Source: AP-15 sp963701815 (GTDB taxonomy: Bacteria; Pseudomonadota; Alphaproteobacteria; ATCC43930; CGMCC-115725). From it: DNA of 64,000 bases. The translations under genes and the position numbers were made by a program. Shown piece by piece: positions 43,601 to 52,554 of this stretch. Where the stretch lies: contig CAVPBN010000004.1 of assembly GCA_963701815.1 (NCBI GenBank), positions 1 to 64,000 on the forward strand, given 5' to 3'. The notes under the pieces are model-generated. The model had not been told where the DNA came from, searched no databases, and saw nothing but the letters and a program-made list of their open reading frames with translations. How positions within the stretch are numbered: position 1 is the stretch's first letter; each line of letters starts with the position of its first letter.

Positions 43601-45538
43601 CGCCTCTTCGAACCGCGCCTTGACGGCCTCGGACGCCGCACCGAACGCCGCCTCCGACACCGCGGGCCGGGCGGCAAGCTGGAGTTCGTCGATCCATACG
43701 GCGATCCCATCGACGCCGTCGATCCGGTACGGCTCCTCGGCGACGACGCGCAGGCCGAGGTTTTCGAGTATCGGCGAGATGTCGAAAAGGGCGACCGGTT
43801 CGCGCGCCCGATAGAGGCGCAACCCCAGGCCCTGCCCGTCATTCCGGGCATGGAGCGAGACCTCGATCGGCGAGCCGTCGAGGACCAACTCGATCCGGCG
43901 CAGGTCGGCGATTGCCTGATCGACGCCGGTCCGAGCCTGATAGGCGATCGGCAGCGGCAGCAGGCGGCGGCGCCATTGCTGCGCCGCGACATCGCCGAAC
44001 GCAGCCGCCGCGGCTTCTTCGAACCGGTCCGACCAGCTCCGTCCGGCCTCGGCGAGCTGTCGCTCGAGCGCCTTGACGTCGACCGCCGGTATCGCGCCGC
44101 GGGTGGTCCGGACTACGTAATGGATGCGCGCCAGCATCGACTGGTCGAGATGAGTATAGAAGGTCGCCAGCCGGCCAGCGAAGGCGCGTTCGAGGATCGC
44201 GGCGAAGCGCTGGCGCAACTGGGTATCGTAACGCTCGCGCGGCGCGTAGACGAGACAGGAGACAAACCGTTCGAGCCGGTCGCGGCGGACGAACAGGGCG
44301 ATGCGCTGCCGGTCCTGCAGGTCGAGAACGCCGATGGCGGTGTCGAGCAGCTCGTCTTCGTCGGCCTGGAACAGCTCGTCGCGCGGCAAGGTCTCGATGA
44401 TGTTCAACAATGCCCTTCCGTCATGGCTCGTCGCCGAAAGTCCCGCGCGTTCGACGATATGGCGCACCTTGAGCCGCAGCAGCGGGATCGCGCGCGGATC
44501 ACGGCTGTAGGCGAGCGAGGTGAAAAGCCCGAGGAACAGGCGGACCCCGACGACCTCGCCGCCCGGGCCGAAACGGCGCAACCCGATTGCGTCCATATGC
44601 GCGGTCCGGTGGACGGTCGAACGGCGATTCGATTTGGTGACGACGAGTAGTTCGCGCTGCCGCACGAAATCCTGCACGTCGGACGGCAGCGAAGACAGAT
44701 CCCGCAACCCGTCAAAGATCGGATAGCCCGGATCGCGCAAAATCCCCAGCGCCGTTCGCGTCGGCTCGGCAGCGCCGGCGAAATCATATTCGCGATAGCC
44801 GAGAAAGGTGAAATTGTCGGCGTCGAGCCAGCGTAGAAACTCCGCAACCTCGGCTCGCTCGGCCGGTGGTACAGGCGGCCCGTTCGGACCGGCGAGTTCA
44901 TCGAGAAGCGCCCGCAGCGCAGCCCGCATCGGCTGCCAATCCTCGACCGCGATGCGCACATCGGCGAGGATTGCGGCCAAGGCCTCGGTCAGGCGGGTCA
45001 GCTCGGCCGGGTCGGCCTGACGGGTGATCTCGATATGCATCCACGACTCGCCGAGACCCGCTTCGTCCCGGTCGCGCACCTCGCCCAGCCGTCCGCCCGG
45101 ATTGCGCGCGACCCGCAGGATCGGATGAATCACCAGAGCAACGACGAGGCCTGCCCGATTGATCGCCCCGGTCACAGAGTCGACGAGGAACGGCATATCG
45201 TCGTTGACGATCTCGACGACGGTGTGCGGCGACGCCCAGCCATCGGCCGCAAGATCCGGGTTGTAGACCCGGATCTTGGCCTGACCCGCGCGACGCCGAC
45301 CGGCAAAGCGCCACAGCGACAGCGCCGCGCCGGATAAATCGCGCGGATTTCGCTGGAGGACATCGGCCGGGGCGACGTGGCTGTAGAATTCGGCAACGAT
45401 CCGCTCGGCGATGGCGGGCTCGCCCGGGCCGAGCGTCGCCGCGGCCAGCGCTGCCGCCTGGCGGACGAGCTTTTCCTTTTTCGCTGCTTCCGACTTGCTT
45501 GTCGGGTCCGGCCCGGCCAGTTCCATTGTGCTCGTCAT
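40688..45538 (-). CDS. NAD-specific glutamate dehydrogenase, large (about 180 kDa) type
   Basis: A 1616-residue NAD-glutamate dehydrogenase of the large class found in many proteobacteria and actinobacteria, which deaminates glutamate to 2-oxoglutarate for catabolism. The N-terminal regulatory region includes VVEIVNDDMPFLVDSVTGAI and FLGYREYDF. The catalytic core has GKVARGGIRWSDRKEDFRTE, GLMKAQTVKNAVIVPVGSKG and DKGTASFSDYANAIA, followed by RDIQTGDLSAVGVGDMSGDV and LLWFGGIGTYVKA. Length and motifs are normal with no frameshift. It is transcribed alone, and about 195 bases separate it from the divergent cyclase gene. Confidence 0.96.
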   Translation of the reverse strand: MTSTMELAGPDPTSKSEAAKKEKLVRQAAALAAATLGPGEPAIAERIVAEFYSHVAPADVLQRNPRDLSGAALSLWRFAGRRRAGQAKIRVYNPDLAADGWASPHTVVEIVNDDMPFLVDSVTGAINRAGLVVALVIHPILRVARNPGGRLGEVRDRDEAGLGESWMHIEITRQADPAELTRLTEALAAILADVRIAVEDWQPMRAALRALLDELAGPNGPPVPPAERAEVAEFLRWLDADNFTFLGYREYDFAGAAEPTRTALGILRDPGYPIFDGLRDLSSLPSDVQDFVRQRELLVVTKSNRRSTVHRTAHMDAIGLRRFGPGGEVVGVRLFLGLFTSLAYSRDPRAIPLLRLKVRHIVERAGLSATSHDGRALLNIIETLPRDELFQADEDELLDTAIGVLDLQDRQRIALFVRRDRLERFVSCLVYAPRERYDTQLRQRFAAILERAFAGRLATFYTHLDQSMLARIHYVVRTTRGAIPAVDVKALERQLAEAGRSWSDRFEEAAAAAFGDVAAQQWRRRLLPLPIAYQARTGVDQAIADLRRIELVLDGSPIEVSLHARNDGQGLGLRLYRAREPVALFDISPILENLGLRVVAEEPYRIDGVDGIAVWIDELQLAARPAVSEAAFGAASEAVKARFEEALIAVWTGRVENDGFNRLVFAAGLSARQISVLRLYGKFLRQAGATFSQAYMEDALTAHPEIARRLIRLFDIRLDPVEPGDPSLAAIGEVQAIDHALDRVESLDEDRILRSYLSLVLKTLRTNYYQKLPSGEPKPYLAVKLASSGIDLLPLPRPLFEIYVASPRVEGVHMRAGKVARGGIRWSDRKEDFRTEILGLMKAQTVKNAVIVPVGSKGGFVIKQPPAALDRLGAEAVECYKILIRGLLDLTDNIVADGADGHRVAPPPSVVRHDGDDPYLVVAADKGTASFSDYANAIAAEYGYWLGDAFASGGSNGYDHKAMGITARGAWELVKRHFRERDRDIQTGDLSAVGVGDMSGDVFGNGMLMSRHLRLIGAFDHRHVFIDPEPDPERSFVERRRLFELPRSNWSDYDRSLISAGGGVFERSAKSVPVSPSMQRVLGIAENSLTPAELIRKLLMAPVDLLWFGGIGTYVKARDESHAEVGDHANDAVRINADEARAKVIGEGANLGVTQRGRVAFALAGGSIDTDAIDNSAGVDTSDHEVNIKILIDRAIAAGALAAAEREPLLAGMTQEVAALVLRDNYLQGEALSIAEALGAAALDRQMRLIAQLEKSGRLDRALEFLPDDEALARRAGQRRGLARPELAILLAYAKMSLDGELLTSDLPDLPELVETLRNYFPAALRDRLGLLVPSHPLRREIVATVVTNDLINRAGITFVPDMLARTGRSAAETARAYLIVRDIFDLQRLWAEIEALDDKVAARVQIEMLNEIRGLVEHAAAGLLQARRTDLGRDVGALSPKVRLLAASLGDLLPADDQRLAAERGRRLGEAGVPGALAAEMSRIPFLAPALDIADLAERADQPLDRAAGIYYRIGARLALDEMRAAARRLSADTRWQKLAAEAMIDDLLALQGDLALRVLTSGYAGGPDPVAAWISAHAAALAAADALAGELRIGAGPDLALLVVASRRLRQVLD

Positions 45539-45733
45539 GCGACCTTCAGCTGCTCCGATATTTGCCGCTCCGGCACCGGCGCCCGTGCTGATTCTATTTG
45601 CTGATAAACACTGGTTACTCCGTCGCGTCCGGGCAAGCTCCGATGCGGCGCCGACAACTCTGGAATGTCGCGCCGGCTTTGGTGATCATGCCCAGGCGCG
45701 CCCGGCCATCTCTGAACCAAACGGCATTCCCCG

Positions 45734-47953
45734 ATGCGCATTCGACCGGCCCTCCGCCGCGGCATGATCTACCTGTTGCCGCTTGCGGTCCTGCTCGCGG
45801 CGGCAACGGCGCGGATCGTCGTCCCGGATCTGCTGGCGCGGCTGTCGCTGATCTCGTTCGACTTCTACCAGAACATGGCCCCGCGGAAGGCAGAGAATTC
45901 GCCGGTCACCATCGTCGACATCGACGAAGAGAGCCTCCAGGCGATCGGCCAATGGCCCTGGCCGCGAACCAAGCTGGCCGAACTCGTCGATCGGCTCGCC
46001 GCAGCCGGCGCCGCGGTGATCGCCTTCGACATCGACTTTGCCGAACCCGACCGGACCTCGCCGGCGATGCTGGCCGATCTGCTGGCGGAAAATCGCGTCG
46101 GCGCCCAGCAATCGCAAAACCTGCTTGCGGCATTGCCCGATCCCGACCGGCGATTGGCGGAGGCGATGCGGACCGTGCCGGTGGTGACCGGTTTCATCCT
46201 GTCCGATCGGGGCGACGCCCGGCCGCCGGCGGCGAAGTCGGGGTTCGCCTTCGCCGGCGCCGATCCGCTGGGCCATGTCGGCGGTTTTCCCCGAGCCATC
46301 GCTAATTTGGCGGTCTTAGAAGCTGCCGCCAAAGGCAACGGATTTCTGAACCAGTCGGTCGATTGGGACGACGTGGTCCGCCGGGTGCCGCTGATCCTGA
46401 CCTTGAACGGCAAACCTTATCCCTCGCTCGCCGCCGAGGCATTGCGGCTTGCGCTTGGCGCTTCGACCTATCTCGGCCGCGCCGCGGGCGCCAACGGCGA
46501 AGCGAATTTCGGCCAGAAGACTGGCCTGGCGGCGATCCGTATCGGGCAGTTGGTGGTGCCGACCGACGCCGCCGGGGAGGTCTGGCTGCACTATGCCCGG
46601 CCCCAGCCCGGGCGCACGATCTCCGCTGCCCGGATCCTCTCCGACAATTTCGACCGGGCGCGGATCGCCGGCCATATCGTGCTGGTCGGCACCTCGGCGG
46701 CGGGTCTGGTCAATGATCGGCAGGCGACCCCGATCGCCCCGAGCGTCCCGGGGGTCCACATTCATGCCCAGCTGATCGACCAAATCCTGCAACAATCGTT
46801 CCTGGTGCGCCCCGACTGGGCGGTCGGCGCCGAAATTCTGTTCGCGTTGCTGATCGGCGCCGGGCTGATCCTGGTCTTGCCACGGATCGGCGCCCTGCCG
46901 AGCGCCGCGCTCGGCGCCGTTGCCGTTGCCGCAGCCCTCGCCACGTCGTGGTTCGCCTTCAAATACGCGCAGCTGCTGATCGATCCGGTCTATCCGTGGG
47001 TCGTGCTGACGCTGGTCTATCTGGTGGCGTCTCTATTGGGCTATCTGCGTACCGAGGCGCGACAGCGCCAGATCCGCAGCGCATTTTCCCGGTACATGTC
47101 GCCGCATTATGTCGAGGAACTGGCGGCGCATCCGGAAAAACTCGTACTCGGTGGCGAGATGCGGACGATGACGATCATGTTCTGCGACATCCGCGGTTTT
47201 ACCTCGCTTGCCGAGGGCATGGACGCGCAAACACTGACCCATTTCATGAATACCTTCCTGTCGCCGATGACCGAGATCATCACCACGCTCAAGGGGACAA
47301 TCGACAAGTATATCGGCGACTGCATCATGGCGTTCTGGAATGCCCCGCTCGACGATCCCCAACAGGCCGGAAACGCGGTCAGCGCCGCCCAGGCGATGCG
47401 CCGCCAACTGGTGGAGCTCAATCGCGGCTGGGACCGCGAGGCGCGGGCCGCCGGCAGCCGCTTTCTGCCGGTCCGCATGGGGATCGGCCTCAACACCGGT
47501 CTGTGCTGCGTCGGTAATTTCGGTTCGGAGCAGCATTTCGATTACTCGCTGCTCGGCGATCCGGTCAACCTCGCCTCGCGGCTCGAGGGACTGGGCAAGG
47601 TTTACGGCATCGATCTGGTGATCGGCGAAGAGACCGCCGCACAACTCGACGATCCGGCCTTGATCGAGGTCGATCTCGTCGCGGTCAAGGGCAAGACCCA
47701 GGCCGGCCACGTCTTTACCCTGCTGCCGGAGGCGGTCGAGGATCAGGCGTTCGCCGGCCTTCACGCGAAGCTGCTGCAGGCCTACCGCCGGCAGGATTGG
47801 GAGATGGCGCTGGGCCTGCTCGATGACCCCCGGCTTGCCGCGGCGACCCATCTCGCCCCGGTCTATGACCTCTACCGGCGGCGGATCGCCCATTTCCGGG
47901 GGGCGCCGCCGTCGCCCGATTGGGACGGCGTGTTTACCGCCGAGGAAAAGTGA
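45734..47953 (+). CDS. CHASE2-domain class III adenylate/guanylate cyclase
   Basis: A 739-residue membrane sensor cyclase. One N-terminal helix (IYLLPLAVLLAAATARIV) leads to a periplasmic CHASE2 domain (VDIDEESLQAIGQWPWPRTK, then VVTGFILSD and LVGTSAAGL, up to about 350). Three further helices (355-435) lead to the cytosolic cyclase domain, with metal aspartates in TIMFCDIRGFTSL and IDKYIGDCIMAFWNAP and the NTGLCCVGNFGSEQHFDYS and LLGDPVNLASRLEGLGK motifs. The lysine in DKYIGD and the aspartate in FDYSLLGD favour ATP as substrate. It would convert an external signal into cAMP. The ligand is unknown. Confidence 0.92.
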   Translation: MRIRPALRRGMIYLLPLAVLLAAATARIVVPDLLARLSLISFDFYQNMAPRKAENSPVTIVDIDEESLQAIGQWPWPRTKLAELVDRLAAAGAAVIAFDIDFAEPDRTSPAMLADLLAENRVGAQQSQNLLAALPDPDRRLAEAMRTVPVVTGFILSDRGDARPPAAKSGFAFAGADPLGHVGGFPRAIANLAVLEAAAKGNGFLNQSVDWDDVVRRVPLILTLNGKPYPSLAAEALRLALGASTYLGRAAGANGEANFGQKTGLAAIRIGQLVVPTDAAGEVWLHYARPQPGRTISAARILSDNFDRARIAGHIVLVGTSAAGLVNDRQATPIAPSVPGVHIHAQLIDQILQQSFLVRPDWAVGAEILFALLIGAGLILVLPRIGALPSAALGAVAVAAALATSWFAFKYAQLLIDPVYPWVVLTLVYLVASLLGYLRTEARQRQIRSAFSRYMSPHYVEELAAHPEKLVLGGEMRTMTIMFCDIRGFTSLAEGMDAQTLTHFMNTFLSPMTEIITTLKGTIDKYIGDCIMAFWNAPLDDPQQAGNAVSAAQAMRRQLVELNRGWDREARAAGSRFLPVRMGIGLNTGLCCVGNFGSEQHFDYSLLGDPVNLASRLEGLGKVYGIDLVIGEETAAQLDDPALIEVDLVAVKGKTQAGHVFTLLPEAVEDQAFAGLHAKLLQAYRRQDWEMALGLLDDPRLAAATHLAPVYDLYRRRIAHFRGAPPSPDWDGVFTAEEK

Positions 47954-48138
47954 AGCGCGGCAAATGTTTAATGCTTAACGGCAGGGCGGCGATACTCTCA
48001 TCGCAAATTTACCAATTTTGCGGCAGTGTTAAAGCACAATCGACTTTATTTTAGCCGTAATATCGACGATAATCGACAGTGGACGGCACACAAGGAATCA
48101 GAGGAACGCGTGCAGCGGTCGCCTGAGGAAAACAGCCG

Positions 48139-48342
48139 ATGAGCGTCAAGGAATTTCAGGTTTGCCGGCGCGGCCGCGACGCCCGCTGGGTGGTCACCCT
48201 GGGCAATGCGGTATACGGCGCCTATCTCGACAAGGAGCAGGCCTTGCTCGACGCCGTCGAGGCCGCGCGCGACGCGGTTCTGCACGGCGGCGATGCGCAG
48301 GTGTGGGTCAGGGACCATTGCGGTGCAGCCCGCGTTTTCTGA
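48139..48342 (+). CDS. Small DUF2188-like protein
   Basis: A 67-residue protein, SVKEFQVCRRGRDARWVVTL then YGAYLDKEQALLDAVEAARDA and AQVWVRDHCGAARVF. The shape, a short beta hairpin with W-V followed by a helix with A-EAA-DA and a final strand, resembles DUF2188-type small proteins. The ATG at 48139 follows TGAGGAAA. It sits 185 bases after the cyclase in an AT-richer stretch and is convergent with glgC. The function is unknown. Confidence 0.65.
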   Translation: MSVKEFQVCRRGRDARWVVTLGNAVYGAYLDKEQALLDAVEAARDAVLHGGDAQVWVRDHCGAARVF

Positions 48343-48423
48343 GTCTCTCCCGAACGTCGCCGCCCAACCGACATCGTTCCGGCTCCTGCACCGCAAGAGC
48401 GGGACCGGCAGGGAGCGGCGCTG

Positions 48424-49689
48424 TCAGTCGAGCATGGCCAACATCTCGGCGGTGACCAGGGTCACGCCACCCTCGCTGCGATAAAAGCGCTCGGCGTCGC
48501 GGTCCGGGTCCTCGCCGATCGCCAGCCCCTCGCTGATCCGGCAGCCGCGGTCGACGACGACCTTGGTGAGCCGTACGTGACGCCCGACATCGACATCGGG
48601 GAGCAGTACCGCCTCCCGGGTCTGTGCGAAGGAATTGACCCGGCAGTTCGAAAACAGCAGCGAACGCCTGACCGTGGCACCCGACACGATGCAGCCGCCC
48701 GATACCATCGAATCGACCGCCATGCCGCGCCGGTCGTCGTCATCGAAGACGAATTTTGCCGGCGGCAATTGCTGCTGATAGGTCCAGATCGGCCAGTTGG
48801 GATCGTAGATATCGAGTGAGGGTACCGGGCTGACGAGATCGAGGTTGGCCGCCCAATAGGCGTCGAGGGTGCCGACATCGCGCCAATATGCATCGGCCTC
48901 GGGCGTCGTCTTGACGCAGCTTTCCTCAAAGGAATGCGCAACCGCGAGCCCTTCGCTTACCAGCCGGGGGACGATGTCCCTGCCGAAATCGTGACTGGAG
49001 CCGGGATCATGATGGTCGCGTTCCAGTTCGGCATAGAGGAAATCGGCGGTAAACACATAGACGCCCATGCTGGCGAGCGCCCGGTCGGGCTTACCGGTCA
49101 TCGCCGGTGGATGCCGCGGCTTTTCTTGAAAATCGACGATCCGCATCGATTCGTCGACCGCCATAACGCCGAAATCGGAGGCTTCGGCGAGAGGCACCTC
49201 GACGCAGGCAACCGTACAATCGGCGCCTTTCTCGACATGGTCCAGCAACATATTCGAGTAGTCCATCTTGTATATATGATCTCCGGCCAAGACGACAAAG
49301 TATCGTGGCCCGGCAGCACGCAGAATGTCAAAATTCTGGTACACCGCGTCGGCGGTGCCGCGGTACCAGGTCGCCTCGTCCAGCCGCTGCTGCGCCGGCA
49401 GCAGATCGAGAAACTCGTTCATCTCGGGGCGCAGAAACGACCAGCCCATCTGCAAGTGACGCAGCAGGCTGTGCGCCTTGTATTGGGTCAGGACGGTGAT
49501 CCGGCGGACGCCCGAATTGATGCAGTTCGACAAGGTAAAATCGATGATGCGAAATTTGCCGCCGAAAAACACTGCGGGCTTGGCGCGCCGGTCGGTCAGC
49601 TGTCTCAGCCGGCTGCCCCGTCCGCCGGCAAGCACGAGGGCGAGCGCCTGGCGCGCCAGCCTTTGTTGAATGAACGCGCCCGACAGCAT
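48424..49689 (-). CDS. glgC: Glucose-1-phosphate adenylyltransferase
   Basis: A 421-residue ADP-glucose pyrophosphorylase that makes ADP-glucose from glucose 1-phosphate and ATP for glycogen. It shows ALVLAGGRGSRLRQLTDRRA, KFRIIDFTLSNCINSGVRRI, YRGTADAVYQN, VVLAGDHIYKMDY, the GVMAVDESMRI core and the C-terminal left-handed helix (SGATVRRSLLFSNCRVNS, RISEGLAIGEDP). GGAGAGGGAC precedes the ATG at 49689. No other glycogen genes are nearby, which is unusual because glgC commonly sits with glgA, glgB or glgP. Confidence 0.95.
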   Translation of the reverse strand: MLSGAFIQQRLARQALALVLAGGRGSRLRQLTDRRAKPAVFFGGKFRIIDFTLSNCINSGVRRITVLTQYKAHSLLRHLQMGWSFLRPEMNEFLDLLPAQQRLDEATWYRGTADAVYQNFDILRAAGPRYFVVLAGDHIYKMDYSNMLLDHVEKGADCTVACVEVPLAEASDFGVMAVDESMRIVDFQEKPRHPPAMTGKPDRALASMGVYVFTADFLYAELERDHHDPGSSHDFGRDIVPRLVSEGLAVAHSFEESCVKTTPEADAYWRDVGTLDAYWAANLDLVSPVPSLDIYDPNWPIWTYQQQLPPAKFVFDDDDRRGMAVDSMVSGGCIVSGATVRRSLLFSNCRVNSFAQTREAVLLPDVDVGRHVRLTKVVVDRGCRISEGLAIGEDPDRDAERFYRSEGGVTLVTAEMLAMLD

Positions 49690-49936
49690 GTCCCTCTCCT
49701 TACGCCGCGGCCCCGCGACGATCGCGCGCAAAACCGGCAATCTCGACGCTGCCGGGCGCTGCCCGATCGGGCGCCGCCGCTGGGTAAGGTTTGCCCGGTA
49801 CCGCTCGGAACAGACCTGCAACCACACTTCCCGGGTTGCGCCGCCGAAAGGATAGACAATGCGCACGACCGCGGCAAACGCCGCGCGGGTACCGCAAAGC
49901 CGGGCGGTGATGCGATTAGAGTTAGACTTAGCCTGG

Positions 49937-51259
49937 TTAAAGAATGAATCTGGAGAGGTCGGCGTTCTGCGCCAGCACCCCGACCTGGTCGCGCACATAA
50001 GCGCGGTCGATTTGGACCAGGGTCCCGTCGGGCAGGTCGGAGGCGGTGAAGCTGATCTCCTCGAGCAGCCGCTCGAGTATCGTGTGCAGCCGCCGCGCGC
50101 CGATATTCTCGACCGCGGCGTTGATTTCCTCGGCCAGCAATGCCAGGTCGTCGATCGCCGCCTCGTCAAAATCGAGGGTGACGCCCTCGGTCGCCAGCAA
50201 CGCCTTGTATTGCTTGATCAGGCTCGCCTCGGGCTCGACCAGAATGCGGCGGAAATCGCCGCGGTCGAGCGCCTTCAATTCGACTCGGATCGGCAGACGG
50301 CCTTGCAATTCCGGCAACAGGTCGGACGGCTTGGCCTGGTGGAAGGCCCCGGACGCGATAAACAGAACGTGGTCGGTCTTGATCGCGCCGTGCTTGGTGG
50401 CCACGGTCGTGCCCTCGATCAACGGCAGCAGGTCGCGTTGCACGCCTTCGCGGCTGACATCCGGCCCGCCATATCCGGCCCGCTCGCCGCGCCCGCAGAT
50501 CTTGTCGATCTCGTCGATGAAGACGATGCCGTTCTGCTCGACCATGCCGATCGACTCCCGCACGACCATTTCCTGGTCGAGCAGCTTGTCGCTCTCCTCG
50601 GCGATCAGCACGCGATAGCTGTCGGCGACGGTCATCTTTTTCGGTTTCGAGCGCGAGCCGAAGGCTTTGCCGAACACGTCGCCCAGGTTGAGCATCCCCA
50701 TCTGCGCGCCGGGCATGCCGGGGATCTCAAAGGTCGGCAAACTCGCCGCCGCGCTCTCCTGCACCGCGATCTCGATCTCGCGCTCGTCGAGCGCGCCCTC
50801 GCGCAATTGCTTGCGGAATTTCTGGCGGGTGTCGGCGCTGGCAGTGGTGCCGACCAACGCGTCGAGTACCCGCTCCTCGGCGGCGATTTCAGCCTTGGGT
50901 CCTACCTCGCGGCGCATCCGTTCGCGGGTCATCCCGATCGCGATCTCGACCAGATCGCGGACGATCTGCTCGACATCGCGGCCGACATAACCGACCTCGG
51001 TGAATTTGGTCGCCTCGACCTTGACGAAGGGGGCCTGGGCCAGCCGGGCGAGGCGCCGTGAGATCTCGGTCTTGCCGCAGCCGGTCGGTCCGATCATCAG
51101 GATGTTTTTGGGCAATACCTCCTCGCGCAGCTGCGAGGTCAGCTGCTGGCGCCGCCAGCGATTTCTGAGCGCGATCGCGACCGCCCGCTTGGCGGCGTGC
51201 TGGCCGACGATGAAGCGATCGAGTTCGGAGACGATCTCGCGGGGGCTGAAGGAGGGCAT
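49937..51259 (-). CDS. hslU: HslU ATPase subunit of the HslUV protease
   Basis: A 440-residue AAA+ unfoldase. FSPREIVSELDRFIVGQHAA is followed by Walker A GPTGCGKTEISRRLAR, the pore motif VGYVGRDVEQIVRDL, the I-domain, Walker B GIVFIDEIDKI and the C-terminal FIL tail that plugs into HslV. It unfolds substrates for HslV in the cytoplasm. It lies four bases after hslV on the same strand. The hslV-hslU pair is divergent from hisB, a common alphaproteobacterial arrangement. Confidence 0.97.
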   Translation of the reverse strand: MPSFSPREIVSELDRFIVGQHAAKRAVAIALRNRWRRQQLTSQLREEVLPKNILMIGPTGCGKTEISRRLARLAQAPFVKVEATKFTEVGYVGRDVEQIVRDLVEIAIGMTRERMRREVGPKAEIAAEERVLDALVGTTASADTRQKFRKQLREGALDEREIEIAVQESAAASLPTFEIPGMPGAQMGMLNLGDVFGKAFGSRSKPKKMTVADSYRVLIAEESDKLLDQEMVVRESIGMVEQNGIVFIDEIDKICGRGERAGYGGPDVSREGVQRDLLPLIEGTTVATKHGAIKTDHVLFIASGAFHQAKPSDLLPELQGRLPIRVELKALDRGDFRRILVEPEASLIKQYKALLATEGVTLDFDEAAIDDLALLAEEINAAVENIGARRLHTILERLLEEISFTASDLPDGTLVQIDRAYVRDQVGVLAQNADLSRFIL

Positions 51260-51263
51260 CGGC

Positions 51264-51818
51264 TCAACTATCGAGTTTCTCTAAGGTGATCTTGTCGTTT
51301 GTATAAATGCAGATTCCGGCGGCGATCGCCATCGCCCGGCGGGCCACCGTTTCGGCGTCGAGGCCTTCGAGGCCGATCAGCGCGCGCGCAGCAGCGAGGG
51401 CGTAACCGCCGCCCGAACCGATGCCGATGATCCCGTCCTCGGGTTCGAGCACGTCACCGGTCCCGGACAGGATCAACGACACATTCCTATCGGCGACCGC
51501 CATCATCGCCTCCAGGCGGCGCAGGTAGCGGTCGGTCCGCCAATCCTTGGCCAACTCTACACAGGCGCGCGAGAGCTGGCCGGAATATTGCTCGAGTTTG
51601 CCCTCTAGCCGCTCGAACAGGGTAATCGCATCGGCGGTGGCGCCGGCAAAGCCGGCGATGGCTGTGCCGCCGACAAGCCGCCGAAGCTTGCGCGCATTCG
51701 ACTTGACCACCGTCTGGCCCATCGTAACCTGGCCATCGCCGGCGATCACCACCTGGCCGCCCTTGCGCACGCAAAGGATCGTCGTGCCGTGCCAAACCGG
51801 TTGTGCGGGATGATCCAT
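51264..51818 (-). CDS. hslV: HslV peptidase subunit of the HslUV protease
   Basis: A 184-residue N-terminal-nucleophile threonine peptidase. After a short propeptide (MDHPAQPVWHG) the mature chain starts at the catalytic TTILCVRKGG. GDGQVTMGQTVVKSNARKLR, GFAGATADAITLFERLEGKL and IGSGGGYALAAARAL are the other family landmarks. It assembles as a dodecamer capped by HslU. The first gene of the pair starts at ATG 51818, 134 bases from the divergent hisB start, where both promoters should lie. Confidence 0.97.
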   Translation of the reverse strand: MDHPAQPVWHGTTILCVRKGGQVVIAGDGQVTMGQTVVKSNARKLRRLVGGTAIAGFAGATADAITLFERLEGKLEQYSGQLSRACVELAKDWRTDRYLRRLEAMMAVADRNVSLILSGTGDVLEPEDGIIGIGSGGGYALAAARALIGLEGLDAETVARRAMAIAAGICIYTNDKITLEKLDS

Positions 51819-51951
51819 CGTCGCTCTCGAATGTAAGGCGGGCCGGGACCGGGTCAAGGCGGGGGTGGGGCCAGGTCGAGGATGGTGGCAGGCATGCGTC
51901 GAAGTTGCTAAAAGGACCGGGCTGCAACCACGTCTATTCGGGGAGCGCATC

Positions 51952-52554
51952 GTGCGGGTGGCAACGGTCGAACGCAACACCAGGGAGACGCGGATCAGCG
52001 GCCGAGTCGATCTCGACGGCAGCGGCGCCGCCGAGATTTCGACCGGCATCGGCTTTCTCGATCATATGCTCGAGCAGTTGGCCAAACACAGCCTGATCGA
52101 CGTCTCGCTGCACGCGGTCGGCGATCTGCACATCGATTTCCATCACACCACCGAAGATACCGGCTATGTGATCGGCGAGGCAGTGTCGCGCGCCCTCGGC
52201 GGCCGGGCCGGGATCGCGCGCTACGGGCATGCGGTGATCCCGATGGACGAGACGCTGACCCGGGTCAGTCTCGACGCCTCGAACCGCCCCTACCTGATCT
52301 GGAAGGTGGCCTTCACCCGACCCAAGCTCGGCGAGATGGATACCGAACTTTTCAAGGAGTGGTTTCAGGCGTTTGCCCAGTCGGCGGGCGTCACGCTGCA
52401 TGTCGAGAACCTTTACGGCGAAAACAATCACCACATTGTCGAATCCTGCTTCAAGGGGCTCGCCCGGGCCTTGCGCCAGGCGGTCGAAATCGATCCGCGG
52501 CGGGCGGGTGCGGTGCCCTCGACCAAGGGCGTGCTCGGCGGCAGTCTCGGATGA
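51952..52554 (+). CDS. hisB: Imidazoleglycerol-phosphate dehydratase
   Basis: A 200-residue monofunctional HisB dehydratase of histidine synthesis. Manganese-binding histidine motifs are HHTTEDTG (with DFHHT) and GENNHHIVESCFKG, and it has GFLDHMLEQLAKHSLID near the start. The start is GTG 51952 (VRVATVERNTRETRI). An ATG-less extension upstream is out of family. The stop overlaps the hisH ATG (ATGA). It opens the hisB-hisH-GNAT-hisA-hisF-hisE operon. Confidence 0.96.
   Translation: MRVATVERNTRETRISGRVDLDGSGAAEISTGIGFLDHMLEQLAKHSLIDVSLHAVGDLHIDFHHTTEDTGYVIGEAVSRALGGRAGIARYGHAVIPMDETLTRVSLDASNRPYLIWKVAFTRPKLGEMDTELFKEWFQAFAQSAGVTLHVENLYGENNHHIVESCFKGLARALRQAVEIDPRRAGAVPSTKGVLGGSLG

Noticed and set aside
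43322..44650. 442-residue plus-strand frame opposite NAD-glutamate dehydrogenase
   Set aside because: It is a shadow of a clearly conserved gene on the other strand.
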